From an uncultured Oscillospiraceae bacterium (lineage in GTDB: Bacteria > Bacillota > Clostridia > Oscillospirales > Oscillospiraceae), in contig CANQIH010000003.1 of NCBI GenBank assembly GCA_947624035.1, positions 1-39,797 of the forward strand: DNA of 39,797 nt. Direction: 5' to 3'. Shown here piece after piece: positions 26,458 to 34,788 of the stretch (its first letter is position 1; every line of letters begins with the position of its first letter). Made by a program: the position numbers and the translations under genes. A model generated the notes under the pieces. That model was not told the DNA's origin. It searched no databases and was given only the letters and a program-made list of their open reading frames with translations.

Positions 26458-27600
26458 TCAGGCCTTTTTCACGCTGGGCTGGTGCTGGGTGATGCAGTGG
26501 ATGTTGCCGCCGCCAAAGGCCACTTCCTCCGTGCGGACGGGCTCGATGGTGTAGCCGGGGAACATGGCCTGGACCTGCTCCACCGCCAGGGCGTCGTTCT
26601 CGTCGCCGTACTGAGGCAGGATGATGGCCTTGTTGGTAATGAGGAAGTTCATGTAGGAGGCGATGGAGATCTCGCCCTCCTCCCGGGGGATGGCGCCGGT
26701 GGCGGTATCGATGGTGTCGGCGGCTGTGAGGCGGCAGGGCTCTTTGGTCAGGCACAGCTTGTGGACCTTCAGCTTCCGGCCCTTGGCGTCTGTGGCCTCG
26801 CACAGGGTCTTGTAGGCGGCCTGAGCCTGCTCATAGAAGGGGTTATCCTTGTCCTCGGTGTAGATGCAGGCCACCTCGCCGGGACGGACGAAGCAGGCCA
26901 CGTCGTCGATGTGGCCGTTGGTCTCGGCCGGGTCGATGCCGTCCTTGATCCAGATGATCTTCTCAAGGTTCAGATATTCCTTGAGCATGTGCTCGATCTG
27001 CTCCTTGTTGAGGGCCGGGAAGTTGCGGCCGGAGTCGGGGTTGAGCAGGCACATCTCTGTGGTGATGAGGGTGCCCTCGCCATCCACATGGATGGAGCCG
27101 CCCTCCAGGATGAAGTCCAGGCCGTCGGGATCGCTGTCCGCGTCTGTGCGGTAGGAGTCGATGCCCTGCAGGTCGCAGATCTTCTGCGCCACGGCGTCAT
27201 CGTTGGCCCAGGGGAAGTACAGGCCGTCCACCAGGCCGCCCCAGGCGTTGAAGATCCAGTCGATGCCGCGGATCTCGCCGGTCTTGTCGTTGATGACGAA
27301 GGTGGGGCCGCAGTCACGGACCCAGGCGTCGTCGCTGCTCATCTCTACCACGCGGATGTTCTCCGGCAGGCGGGCCCGGGCGTTGGCGTACTGCGTGTTG
27401 TTCACGAGCACGGTGATGGGGGTGTGCTTGGAAATGGCGATGGCCACGTTGGTAAAGGTCTTCTGGGCGGGCTTTGCGCCGAGACGCCAGTTGTCGGTCC
27501 GCTCGGGCCAGATCATGAAGACATGGTCCTGGGGCTCGAACTCGCCGGGCATACGAAAGCCGTCCTGCTTAGGGGTGGAACCGTAGATACGCTTTGCCAT
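26458..27600 (-). CDS. aguA: Agmatine deiminase
   Basis: STPKQDGFRMPGEFEPQDHVFMIWPERTDNWR, SSDDAWVRDCGPTFV, GGSIHVDGEGTLITTEMCLLNPDSGRN, AFGGGNIHCITQHQP (catalytic Cys). Confidence 0.96.
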   Translation of the reverse strand: MAKRIYGSTPKQDGFRMPGEFEPQDHVFMIWPERTDNWRLGAKPAQKTFTNVAIAISKHTPITVLVNNTQYANARARLPENIRVVEMSSDDAWVRDCGPTFVINDKTGEIRGIDWIFNAWGGLVDGLYFPWANDDAVAQKICDLQGIDSYRTDADSDPDGLDFILEGGSIHVDGEGTLITTEMCLLNPDSGRNFPALNKEQIEHMLKEYLNLEKIIWIKDGIDPAETNGHIDDVACFVRPGEVACIYTEDKDNPFYEQAQAAYKTLCEATDAKGRKLKVHKLCLTKEPCRLTAADTIDTATGAIPREEGEISIASYMNFLITNKAIILPQYGDENDALAVEQVQAMFPGYTIEPVRTEEVAFGGGNIHCITQHQPSVKKA

Positions 27601-27637
27601 GATCAATTCCTCCTGAAACTGTATTGAATGAAGTTCG

Positions 27638-29008
27638 TTATCTCTTTTTGGCACGCAGGCTGATCAAAGCCTCGCCAATGCCGATGCAGATGATCGCTCC
27701 GATGGTGATGGGCAGCACGCCTGCCAGTGTTTCCGCGTCAAAGGACAGGGGCACGGCGGTGAAGATGATGGACACAACGATCAGCAGCCAGGGGACCCAG
27801 GCCATGAACTTGAGCACCAAGGGGCCGCCGGGGACGCGGAAAGGCCGCTCCGTGTTGGGATCCTTTTTCCGGAGGGTCAGGAAAGCAGGGAACACGGGAA
27901 GATAGCTCATGAGGAACAGCACCAGGTTCAGCGCGAAGAAGCTCCAGAACAGCTCAGACTCAGGAGCCACAACGCTCATGACGCCGCCCAGAAGTACGAT
28001 CACGGAGGCCACGATACCATTCATAAGGGCAGAGCCGGTGGGCATGTCGTTCTTGGCCCAGCGCTTGGCGAAAATCTTGGGCATGTCGTTGTTCTCGGCG
28101 GCGTAGCAGGCCGTGGAGTTGACGCCCAGAGACCAAGAGATCATATTGCCGAACAGAGTGACCATGAACAGCATGGCTACCGCACCGATGAATAGGCCGC
28201 CCTCCTTGCCGCTCATGAGCACCACGGCGTCGATGAGGCCGGAGTCAGCGCTGATCTCGTCTGTGGGGATGGCGGCGCCGATGCCGAAGCCGCCCAGCAG
28301 GTAGATGGCCGCAATGAGAATGCCGCCGGCCACGATCGCCTGGGGGATCTGCTTTTTGGGGTTGGTCATGTCGCCGGAGAAGGTGCAGACGACCTCAAAG
28401 CCAAGCATATTGAAGATGATAACGGAGATGTAGGACAGGCTGTCCAGATCAAAGCTGGGAAGGAAGGTGCGGGCGGACATGTCATTGACAAATCCGTTTT
28501 TGAAGCCGAAGTAAAGTCCCATCACGCCAACCAGCACCGCCAAGGCGATCTTGATGACCGCGCAGACGTTCAGGATGATGATGTTGTCGCAGACAGGGAA
28601 GAAGGCGATGAAGGTGACGACCCACACGAAAGCCAGCTGGATCAACAGACTAGGGATGAGGCCGATCTCCACGCCGAAAGCGATGGTGATGAGATCCGGG
28701 CACATCACCGCCAACGACGCCATCCACAGGGGGAAGTTCAGCCAGTACCACCAGGAGGCGCGGGCGCCCCATTTAGAGCCGGGGTAGGCCTTGTTGACCC
28801 AGTCATACAGGCCGCCGTCGCCCTCATAGGTGGTGCCGAGCTCCGACGAGATCAGACCGTAGGGGACAAGGAACAGGACGATCATAAAGATCCACCAGAA
28901 GAACTGACTGTTGCCGATGGCCGCCACCGGCGCTGCGGCCTCGGCCACGAAAACCACGCAGATGACGGACAGCAACACGGACGCAAGGCTGAATTTCTTT
29001 TTTTCCAT
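27638..29008 (-). CDS. aguD: APC-family amino acid/polyamine transporter, probable agmatine:putrescine antiporter
   Basis: 456-aa polytopic protein with about 12 TM; first gene of the agmatine operon; APC motifs FNMLGFEVVCTFSGDMTNPKKQIPQAIVAGGILIAAIYLL. Confidence 0.85.
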   Translation of the reverse strand: MEKKKFSLASVLLSVICVVFVAEAAAPVAAIGNSQFFWWIFMIVLFLVPYGLISSELGTTYEGDGGLYDWVNKAYPGSKWGARASWWYWLNFPLWMASLAVMCPDLITIAFGVEIGLIPSLLIQLAFVWVVTFIAFFPVCDNIIILNVCAVIKIALAVLVGVMGLYFGFKNGFVNDMSARTFLPSFDLDSLSYISVIIFNMLGFEVVCTFSGDMTNPKKQIPQAIVAGGILIAAIYLLGGFGIGAAIPTDEISADSGLIDAVVLMSGKEGGLFIGAVAMLFMVTLFGNMISWSLGVNSTACYAAENNDMPKIFAKRWAKNDMPTGSALMNGIVASVIVLLGGVMSVVAPESELFWSFFALNLVLFLMSYLPVFPAFLTLRKKDPNTERPFRVPGGPLVLKFMAWVPWLLIVVSIIFTAVPLSFDAETLAGVLPITIGAIICIGIGEALISLRAKKR

Positions 29009-29084
29009 ACTGTGTACCTCTCAATTTTGATTTTTGATTTATTGCCGGCCATCGGCTGGGACCGCCGTCCCTTTTGTTGGTCCG

Positions 29085-29114
29085 AGGATACTCCTGTTAG
29101 CCCGGCGGTTACAA
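29085..29114 (-). promoter_or_regulatory. Candidate promoter of the agmatine operon
   Basis: Reverse strand TTGTAA - 18 bp - TATCCT, with AACTTTTTC(C)TAAAC direct repeats just upstream (29117-29131 and 29173-29186). Confidence 0.45.
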
Positions 29115-29441
29115 TCAACTTTTTCCTAAACGCCGGTCTGATTTTTTGAGGACTTTTGTCATACCTGTCCTAAACTTTTTCTAAACCTTTGTGCGTGATG
29201 CACAGGGAATCTATCGATTTTTGGCAATTTCTCCAAGCGATTTTGTGTCAATTTGACGAGGGGAGACAGGCGGCGTGGAGCGCACGACACTGCCGGGGAC
29301 GGCCCATAGGACCGTACGGCGGGCCGTCCTTCGAGGCCGCTCTTGCAAAATCTCCCGAAAGATTATAAACTATACACAACTGCATATGCAACTACAAACG
29401 GCTGCAAATGGCATGGGCCGGAAAGGAGAGGGGGATGCGCC

Positions 29442-30443
29442 GTGGGCGAGCTGATGTCGTTTCTCTATGAGAATATGATCCTGCTGGTGCACACCGGCGC
29501 CCTGGCCTTTGCCGTGTGCCTCTATCTCACCCGGCGGCAGGACCGGGAGGAGCTGCTGCCCGTCATAGGCTTTCTGAGCTTCTGCCTGCTGGACGACCTG
29601 GTGCTGGACGCCTCGGCCACGGTGCCCGTGTTCACGGCCTTCTATGACCGGTCCTTCCTCACCTCGCCGTCCATCAAGTCCGTCATCTATCTGGGGATGG
29701 GCTACTTCACCCTGCTGTTCTGGGCCCGGGTCCGGGCCCGGCGCTTCACCCCGATCCAGACGGCGGCCCTGGTCTTTCTGGGGCTGTGGCTGTTTTTCAT
29801 CCCCCTGGCGGGGCTGAACGCCGCCACCAACTGGCTGTATTTCACCGGCTACCAGGTGTTCAGCGTCCTCACGGCCCTCTACGCCCTCTGGTCCCTGCGG
29901 CATGACCCGCCTGCCCAGCACGGCCGCTGGCTCCGGGTCCTGGTGTGGACCGTGCTGGTGATGTCCCTGGCCATCGCTGCGGAGGACTCCTTTGTCATAT
30001 TCAAAGTGGACAGCTATGACCCGGACGCTTTGAGCATCTTCAGCCGGAACATCTCTGAGGATATCCTGCGGCTCGTGCTATGCGGCCTCTTCTTCGTGCG
30101 GTACGTCCCGGGCCGGGACAGCCTGCCGGAGGCGCCCGCCGGGGCGGAGGCCCCGGCGCCGGCGGAGACAGAGCCGGAGCCGGTGCCCGAGGAGAGCCCC
30201 GCCGCCCTGGAGGAGCGGCGGCGGGCGGCGTTTTTCCGGTCCCTGGGCTTGACGGACCGGGAGATCGAGATCATGTCCCTCATCCTGGACGACGCCAATA
30301 ACCAGCAGATCGGCGAGACGCTGCACATCTCCCAGGGCACCGTAAAAGCCCACATCCACAATATCTACCAGAAATCCGGCGTGACCCACCGGTATGAGCT
30401 GGTGCGGCAGTACGAGTCCTTCCGCGCCGGTCCGCCCGCCTGA
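29442..30443 (+). CDS. LuxR-type regulator with N-terminal multi-TM domain (AguR-like architecture)
   Basis: GTG start; about 7 hydrophobic segments (ENMILLVHTGALAFAVCLYL ... ILRLVLCGLFFVRYV), then LuxR HTH LGLTDREIEIMSLILDDANNQQIGETLHISQGTVKAHIHNIYQKSGVTHRYELV. Confidence 0.9.
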   Translation: MGELMSFLYENMILLVHTGALAFAVCLYLTRRQDREELLPVIGFLSFCLLDDLVLDASATVPVFTAFYDRSFLTSPSIKSVIYLGMGYFTLLFWARVRARRFTPIQTAALVFLGLWLFFIPLAGLNAATNWLYFTGYQVFSVLTALYALWSLRHDPPAQHGRWLRVLVWTVLVMSLAIAAEDSFVIFKVDSYDPDALSIFSRNISEDILRLVLCGLFFVRYVPGRDSLPEAPAGAEAPAPAETEPEPVPEESPAALEERRRAAFFRSLGLTDREIEIMSLILDDANNQQIGETLHISQGTVKAHIHNIYQKSGVTHRYELVRQYESFRAGPPA

Positions 30444-30461
30444 CGGCCATCCCCCAGGCAA

Positions 30462-30495
30462 CCATGCGCCCGCCCCTCCCGGGGCGGGCGCATGG
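30462..30495. terminator. Bidirectional terminator between convergent LuxR genes
   Basis: CCATGCGCCCGCCCC-TCCC-GGGGCGGGCGCATGG, perfect 15-bp stem, followed by CGTTTTAT. Confidence 0.85.
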
Positions 30496-30499
30496 CGTT

Positions 30500-31249
30500 T
30501 TATATCCCGCCGTTCCGGCGGATCAGGGCCATCAGCTGTACCCGGGTGGATATGCCCAGCTTTTCATAGACGTTGGCCAGGTGCCGGCGGGCGGTAGCAT
30601 AGGAGATGGACAGCCGGTCGCTGATCTCCCGCAGGGAGAGATCGGAGCACGTCAGCGCCGCGATCTCCCGCTCCCGGGCCGTCAGCCCCTCCAGAGGGAG
30701 GACGTCCGGCGGCAGCGCCGCCGTCTCGTAATGCTGTGTGAACCAAAGGCGCATGTGGTCTGTCACCAGCGCCAGCAGATACAGCTCCCGGTCCGTGAAG
30801 TCCCCGTGCTGCTGGGAGCGCATGAGCGTAAGGTCCCCGTAGCGCCTGCCGCCGCTGCGGATGACGTTGCCGCACAGGTACCGCATCCCCATGGGCAGGA
30901 CCCACTCCCGGTAGATGCGGGAGGCGTCCATGATCTCCCCGCTGACCACGTCTGAGTCCCGGTAGACGTCCACATCCTCCTGGTTCAGATACCAGGCTGT
31001 GTAGTCGTAGGGGGCGAACCGCCGGGTGTACTCCTGTTGCTCCCGCTCCGTCATGTTCAGGGAGCGGATGGCCGTCTCCTGCCCCCGGCTCCCCAGGGGG
31101 ACGTAGGTGAAAAAGGACTTCTCATGGGATATGAGCCCCGGCAGCAGCGAGAGCGTACTGTCGCACATCTGCTGCAGGCCATCCGCCCGGTGGATCGCCA
31201 AGGCGAGCTTGTGCAGGGCCTGTATCTCCTTTTCGGTAAACTGCTCCAT
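30500..31249 (-). CDS. Soluble LuxR-type regulator with N-terminal GAF-like sensory region
   Basis: 249 aa MEQFTEKEIQALHKL...; C-terminal HTH GLTAREREIAALTCSDLSLREISDRLSISYATARRHLANVYEKLGISTRVQLM. Confidence 0.88.
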   Translation of the reverse strand: MEQFTEKEIQALHKLALAIHRADGLQQMCDSTLSLLPGLISHEKSFFTYVPLGSRGQETAIRSLNMTEREQQEYTRRFAPYDYTAWYLNQEDVDVYRDSDVVSGEIMDASRIYREWVLPMGMRYLCGNVIRSGGRRYGDLTLMRSQQHGDFTDRELYLLALVTDHMRLWFTQHYETAALPPDVLPLEGLTAREREIAALTCSDLSLREISDRLSISYATARRHLANVYEKLGISTRVQLMALIRRNGGI

Positions 31250-31264
31250 GGTACCTCCGTTATA

Positions 31265-31314
31265 CATCAATTGATGCACGTGATAAAGATACACCATCCG
31301 GCGGATTGTGTCAA
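31265..31314 (-). promoter_or_regulatory. Strong promoter of the soluble LuxR gene plus 12-bp perfect palindrome
   Basis: Reverse strand TTGACA - 17 bp - TATCTT; palindrome CATCAATTGATG (31265-31276) at the predicted start site. Confidence 0.75.
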
Positions 31315-31366
31315 GGCGGGCGGCGGAGTATACTGCCCACGAAGTCAGCAAAGGAGGTATTTCCCC

Positions 31367-32359
31367 ATGAAAAAACTGTTTTCTGTCATCACGCTGGCGG
31401 CTGTCCTGCTGTCGTGCCTTGTCCCCGCCGCTGCTTTTGCGGCCGATGAGGCAGAGACCGAAGAGGCCACTCTGGTGGACGATGATTGGTACGCCGCCGT
31501 TCCCTATGAGAGCTGGGATCAGTTCGAGCCTGTGGAGACGGACCAGAGCTGGTACGATGTGTACAAAATGCCCGGCGACGTCTACGCCATCTGCTGCAAC
31601 GGCCAGTGGGAGCTGGATATCTGCTACCTCATCCTGGGCGGCGATCAGGCCCTGCTGCTGGACACCGGTCTGGGCCTGGGCGACCTGAAGAGCCTGGTGG
31701 ATACCCTTACCGACATGCCCGTGTCCGTGCTGGTGTCCCACTCGCACTACGACCACGTGGGCAACGCCCACCAGTTCGACGACGTGTGGTGCTACGACTC
31801 TGAGGCCTGTGTGGATACCCTGACCAACGGCATCGAACACGACGTGTTCGCCTACGAGCTGGAGGAGGGCATGATCGCCCGGGAGCTGCCCCGGGACATC
31901 GACCTGGATACCTATGCCATCCCCGGCACTGAGGTGACCAGGACCGTGAAGGACGGCGAGGTCATCGACCTGGGCGGCCGGACCCTGGAGGTGCTTTGGA
32001 CTCCCGGCCACACCGGTGACAGCATCATGGTCATCGACGAGGCCAACGGCATCCTGTTCACCGGTGACACCTACTATCCCGACGACCTGTACGCCTGGTC
32101 TGACGACTCCGACGTGACCGTTTACGCCGACAGCATGTGCAAAGCCGCCGACCGCATCGCAGACATGGACCTGGATTGGATATACCCGGGCCACAACGAG
32201 ATCGTCACCGGCACAGATGTGATCGAAGAGGTGGCAGGTGACCTGGAGCAGATCGTCAGCGGCGAAAAGACCGACTATGTGATCGGTGAGGAGGACTACC
32301 GCTACTACGATTTCCCCAACGATATCCGCATCGTCACGCTGGACGAGGACCCCGCGTGA
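31367..32359 (+). CDS. Exported metallo-beta-lactamase-fold hydrolase
   Basis: Signal peptide MKKLFSVITLAAVLLSCLVPAAAFAADEA; SHSHYDHVGN (HxHxDH), TPGHTGDSIMV, LFTGDTYYPD, YPGHNE; GGAGG RBS. Confidence 0.92.
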   Translation: MKKLFSVITLAAVLLSCLVPAAAFAADEAETEEATLVDDDWYAAVPYESWDQFEPVETDQSWYDVYKMPGDVYAICCNGQWELDICYLILGGDQALLLDTGLGLGDLKSLVDTLTDMPVSVLVSHSHYDHVGNAHQFDDVWCYDSEACVDTLTNGIEHDVFAYELEEGMIARELPRDIDLDTYAIPGTEVTRTVKDGEVIDLGGRTLEVLWTPGHTGDSIMVIDEANGILFTGDTYYPDDLYAWSDDSDVTVYADSMCKAADRIADMDLDWIYPGHNEIVTGTDVIEEVAGDLEQIVSGEKTDYVIGEEDYRYYDFPNDIRIVTLDEDPA

Positions 32360-32390
32360 TATCGCCGGGCGGGGTGATATGACCTTCCGC

Positions 32391-32416
32391 GGCGGGCGCA
32401 GACGCGCCCGCCGTTT
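32391..32416. repeat. 26-bp hairpin repeat, copy 1
   Basis: GGCGGGCGCAGACGCGCCCGCCGTTT: 9-bp stem, AGAC loop, T-run; downstream of the exported MBL gene. Confidence 0.85.
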
Positions 32417-32687
32417 CCTGTTCGCATGGTTTGCCGGAGCCAGGGGTTCTGCGTATCGGGATAAACCGGGCTAAACCCGGAAAAACGCCCGGCGCGCAAG
32501 GGTTTGCGGGCCTGCCTAACACGGCCGTATAAACCCGGGATGCCGGAAAAATCACGGACATTTCACGGGAAAGATGATTTTAAACCCGGTCCGGGTCCGG
32601 TATTTTGGATACAGAAGCGGCGCCCCTTGGGCCATGGGGCGGTCCGGAAGCCTGAAGACTATTTTATCACGCGAAAGGAGCAATCAA

Positions 32688-34430
32688 ATGAAAAAGACTG
32701 CACGCACCCTGTCCCTGGTCCTGGCGCTGGCCATGACTATGACCCTGTTCGCCGGAACAGCCTTCGCCGCGGAGGGGCCCGCGGACATGGTCCTGAAAGG
32801 CGGCGTCGTGGAGACCATGGTGGACCACGCCGAGGCCGAGGCCCTGGCCGTGAAGGACGGCGAGATCGTCTATGTGGGCGACGACGCCGGAGCGGAGGCC
32901 TACATCGGCGAGAACACCCAGGTCATCGAACTGGACGGCCGGATGGTGGCCCCCGGCTTCATCGACGGCCACATCCACGGGGCTATGCCCTACCTGACCG
33001 AGGAGACCGAGCTGAGCCTGGCTGGTATGGAAGCTGATCTTGAGGGTTACAAGGCCGCTGTCAGCGAGTTCGTGGAGGCCCACCCCGACTATGATATCTA
33101 CCTCATCGGCTCCATGGACCTGAAGGCCTTCCCCGAGAGCCAGGCCGAGAACTCCTGGCTGGACGAGATCTGCAGCGACAAGCCCATTGCCTGCACGGAT
33201 GTCTCTCTCCACGGCAGACTGCTCAACTCCAAGGCCATTGAGATGTGCGGCCTGACCAAGGACACCCCCAATCCCCCCAGCGGCAACATCTATAAGGATG
33301 AAAACGGTGAGCTGACGGGCTACTTCTCCGATTGCTCGGATATCCTGACCGGCCTGCCTGAGTTCGAGTACACCGACGAGCAGAGGACGGAGGCGTTCCT
33401 GAAGCTCCAGGCCGAGGCCAACAGCTATGGCGTGACCTCCTTCGACTCCGGCGGCGAGGACGTGATGACCCCGGAGCTCCTCAACGACCTGTACGAGGAG
33501 GGCAAGCTGAACGTCCGCTTCAACTACAATTTCTTCTGGCCTGACGCCAGCACGGAGGGCGCCGAGGGCGCTATCCAGTACATCGAGGACAACAAGCAGT
33601 ATGAGTCCGACTTCCTGAACGTCCGCCAGGTAAAGTTCAAGGTGGACGGCGTGCCCGAGGGCAAGAGCTCCTATCTGCTGGAGCCCTATGACCCGGCAGC
33701 CGGCGAGGCCCCGGACTATGTGAGCTCCGCCGCTTCCACCCAGGAAGACCTTACTGATTTTGTCGTGGCTGTGAATACGGCTGGTTACACCGTCCAGACC
33801 CACTGCATGGGCGACGCCTCCGTGCAGATGGCTGTGAACGCCTACGAGGCCTCCCAGGATGCCCTGGGCGACGCCCAGAAGGAGTGCCGCAACAAGATCG
33901 CCCACGTGAACCTGGTCCTGGAAGAGGACGTGCAGCGCATGGCCGACCTGAAAGTCATCGCCGCCATGCAGCCCATGTGGTTCTACTACGACCCCTTCTT
34001 CTCCCCCCTGGAGGAGCAGATGTTCGGCGCGGAGCGCTTCGCCTCCGAGTACCACATCCGCGATATGATGGATACGGGCCTGATCATCACCGGCTCCAAT
34101 GACTACTATGTGACGCTGGATTTCGCGCCCCTGCACGCCATCGAGGCCGGCGCCACCCAGTGCTCTCCCTATCCCGGCGAGGACACCCAGCCCGATCTCT
34201 ACACCCGCAACGCCGACCAGGCTGTGAGCGTGTATGAGATGATGCAGCTGTACACCACCAATGCAGCCTACGGCGCCTTCCTGGACGACCGGGCGGGCAC
34301 CATCGAGGTGGGCAAGAAGGCCGACCTGGTGGTCCTGGGCCAGAACATCCTGACCTGTGACGTGACGGCTATCTCCGACACCACGGTGGATTACACCATC
34401 TCCGACGGACGCATCGTCTACGAGGGCTGA
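32688..34430 (+). CDS. Exported amidohydrolase family protein (YtcJ/amidohydrolase-3-like)
   Basis: Signal peptide MKKTARTLSLVLALAMTMTLFAGTAFAAEG; MVAPGFIDGHIHGAMP, VKFKVDGVPEGKSSYLL, YTVQTHCMGDASVQMAVNAYE, IAHVNLV, GTIEVGKKADLVVL. Confidence 0.9.
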   Translation: MKKTARTLSLVLALAMTMTLFAGTAFAAEGPADMVLKGGVVETMVDHAEAEALAVKDGEIVYVGDDAGAEAYIGENTQVIELDGRMVAPGFIDGHIHGAMPYLTEETELSLAGMEADLEGYKAAVSEFVEAHPDYDIYLIGSMDLKAFPESQAENSWLDEICSDKPIACTDVSLHGRLLNSKAIEMCGLTKDTPNPPSGNIYKDENGELTGYFSDCSDILTGLPEFEYTDEQRTEAFLKLQAEANSYGVTSFDSGGEDVMTPELLNDLYEEGKLNVRFNYNFFWPDASTEGAEGAIQYIEDNKQYESDFLNVRQVKFKVDGVPEGKSSYLLEPYDPAAGEAPDYVSSAASTQEDLTDFVVAVNTAGYTVQTHCMGDASVQMAVNAYEASQDALGDAQKECRNKIAHVNLVLEEDVQRMADLKVIAAMQPMWFYYDPFFSPLEEQMFGAERFASEYHIRDMMDTGLIITGSNDYYVTLDFAPLHAIEAGATQCSPYPGEDTQPDLYTRNADQAVSVYEMMQLYTTNAAYGAFLDDRAGTIEVGKKADLVVLGQNILTCDVTAISDTTVDYTISDGRIVYEG

Positions 34431-34468
34431 TATCTCCTCCCTCCCCTCGTATAGCGATACGGCCGGGC

Positions 34469-34494
34469 GGCGGGCGCAGACGCGCCCGCCGTTT
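34469..34494. repeat. 26-bp hairpin repeat, copy 2
   Basis: Identical GGCGGGCGCAGACGCGCCCGCCGTTT downstream of the amidohydrolase gene. Confidence 0.85.
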
Positions 34495-34688
34495 CCGGCT
34501 GTCAAAGAAGTTTCTTTGACAGCCGGAAAGCCGAGTATTTCCTGCCGGCAAAGCCGTCATGAAATACTGCCGCTACGCGGCGCAAATGCGCCATTTGCCG
34601 GCTTTTGATCCCATTTGAGGCGGGGCTCCGCCCCCCTCAAGCTCCCCCTGCATCATCCAAATATAAGCGTTTTTTGACAAGCTCGGGC
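34495..34688. repeat. Highly structured intergenic block between hairpin repeat copies 2 and 3
   Basis: Perfect 15-bp inverted repeat CCGGCTGTCAAAGAA/TTCTTTGACAGCCGG (34495-34526); AGTATTTC...GAAATACT, TGCCGGCAAA...TTTGCCGGC and GGCGGGGCTCCGCCCCC inverted repeats. Confidence 0.65.
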
Positions 34689-34714
34689 GGCGGGCGCAGA
34701 CGCGCCCGCCGTTT
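34689..34714. repeat. 26-bp hairpin repeat, copy 3
   Basis: Identical GGCGGGCGCAGACGCGCCCGCCGTTT followed by TTCTG. Confidence 0.85.
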
Positions 34715-34788
34715 TTCTGTAACGTCAAATTTCTTTCCATCCCGCCGGGTCTGTGGTATGATAAAACAACAAAAAGGAGTGGGAACGA

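Noticed and set aside
32391-34714. The three 26-bp repeats as a CRISPR array
   Set aside because: Spacing is irregular (kilobases and ~195 bp), units are perfect terminator-like hairpins, genes lie between them, and there are no cas genes.
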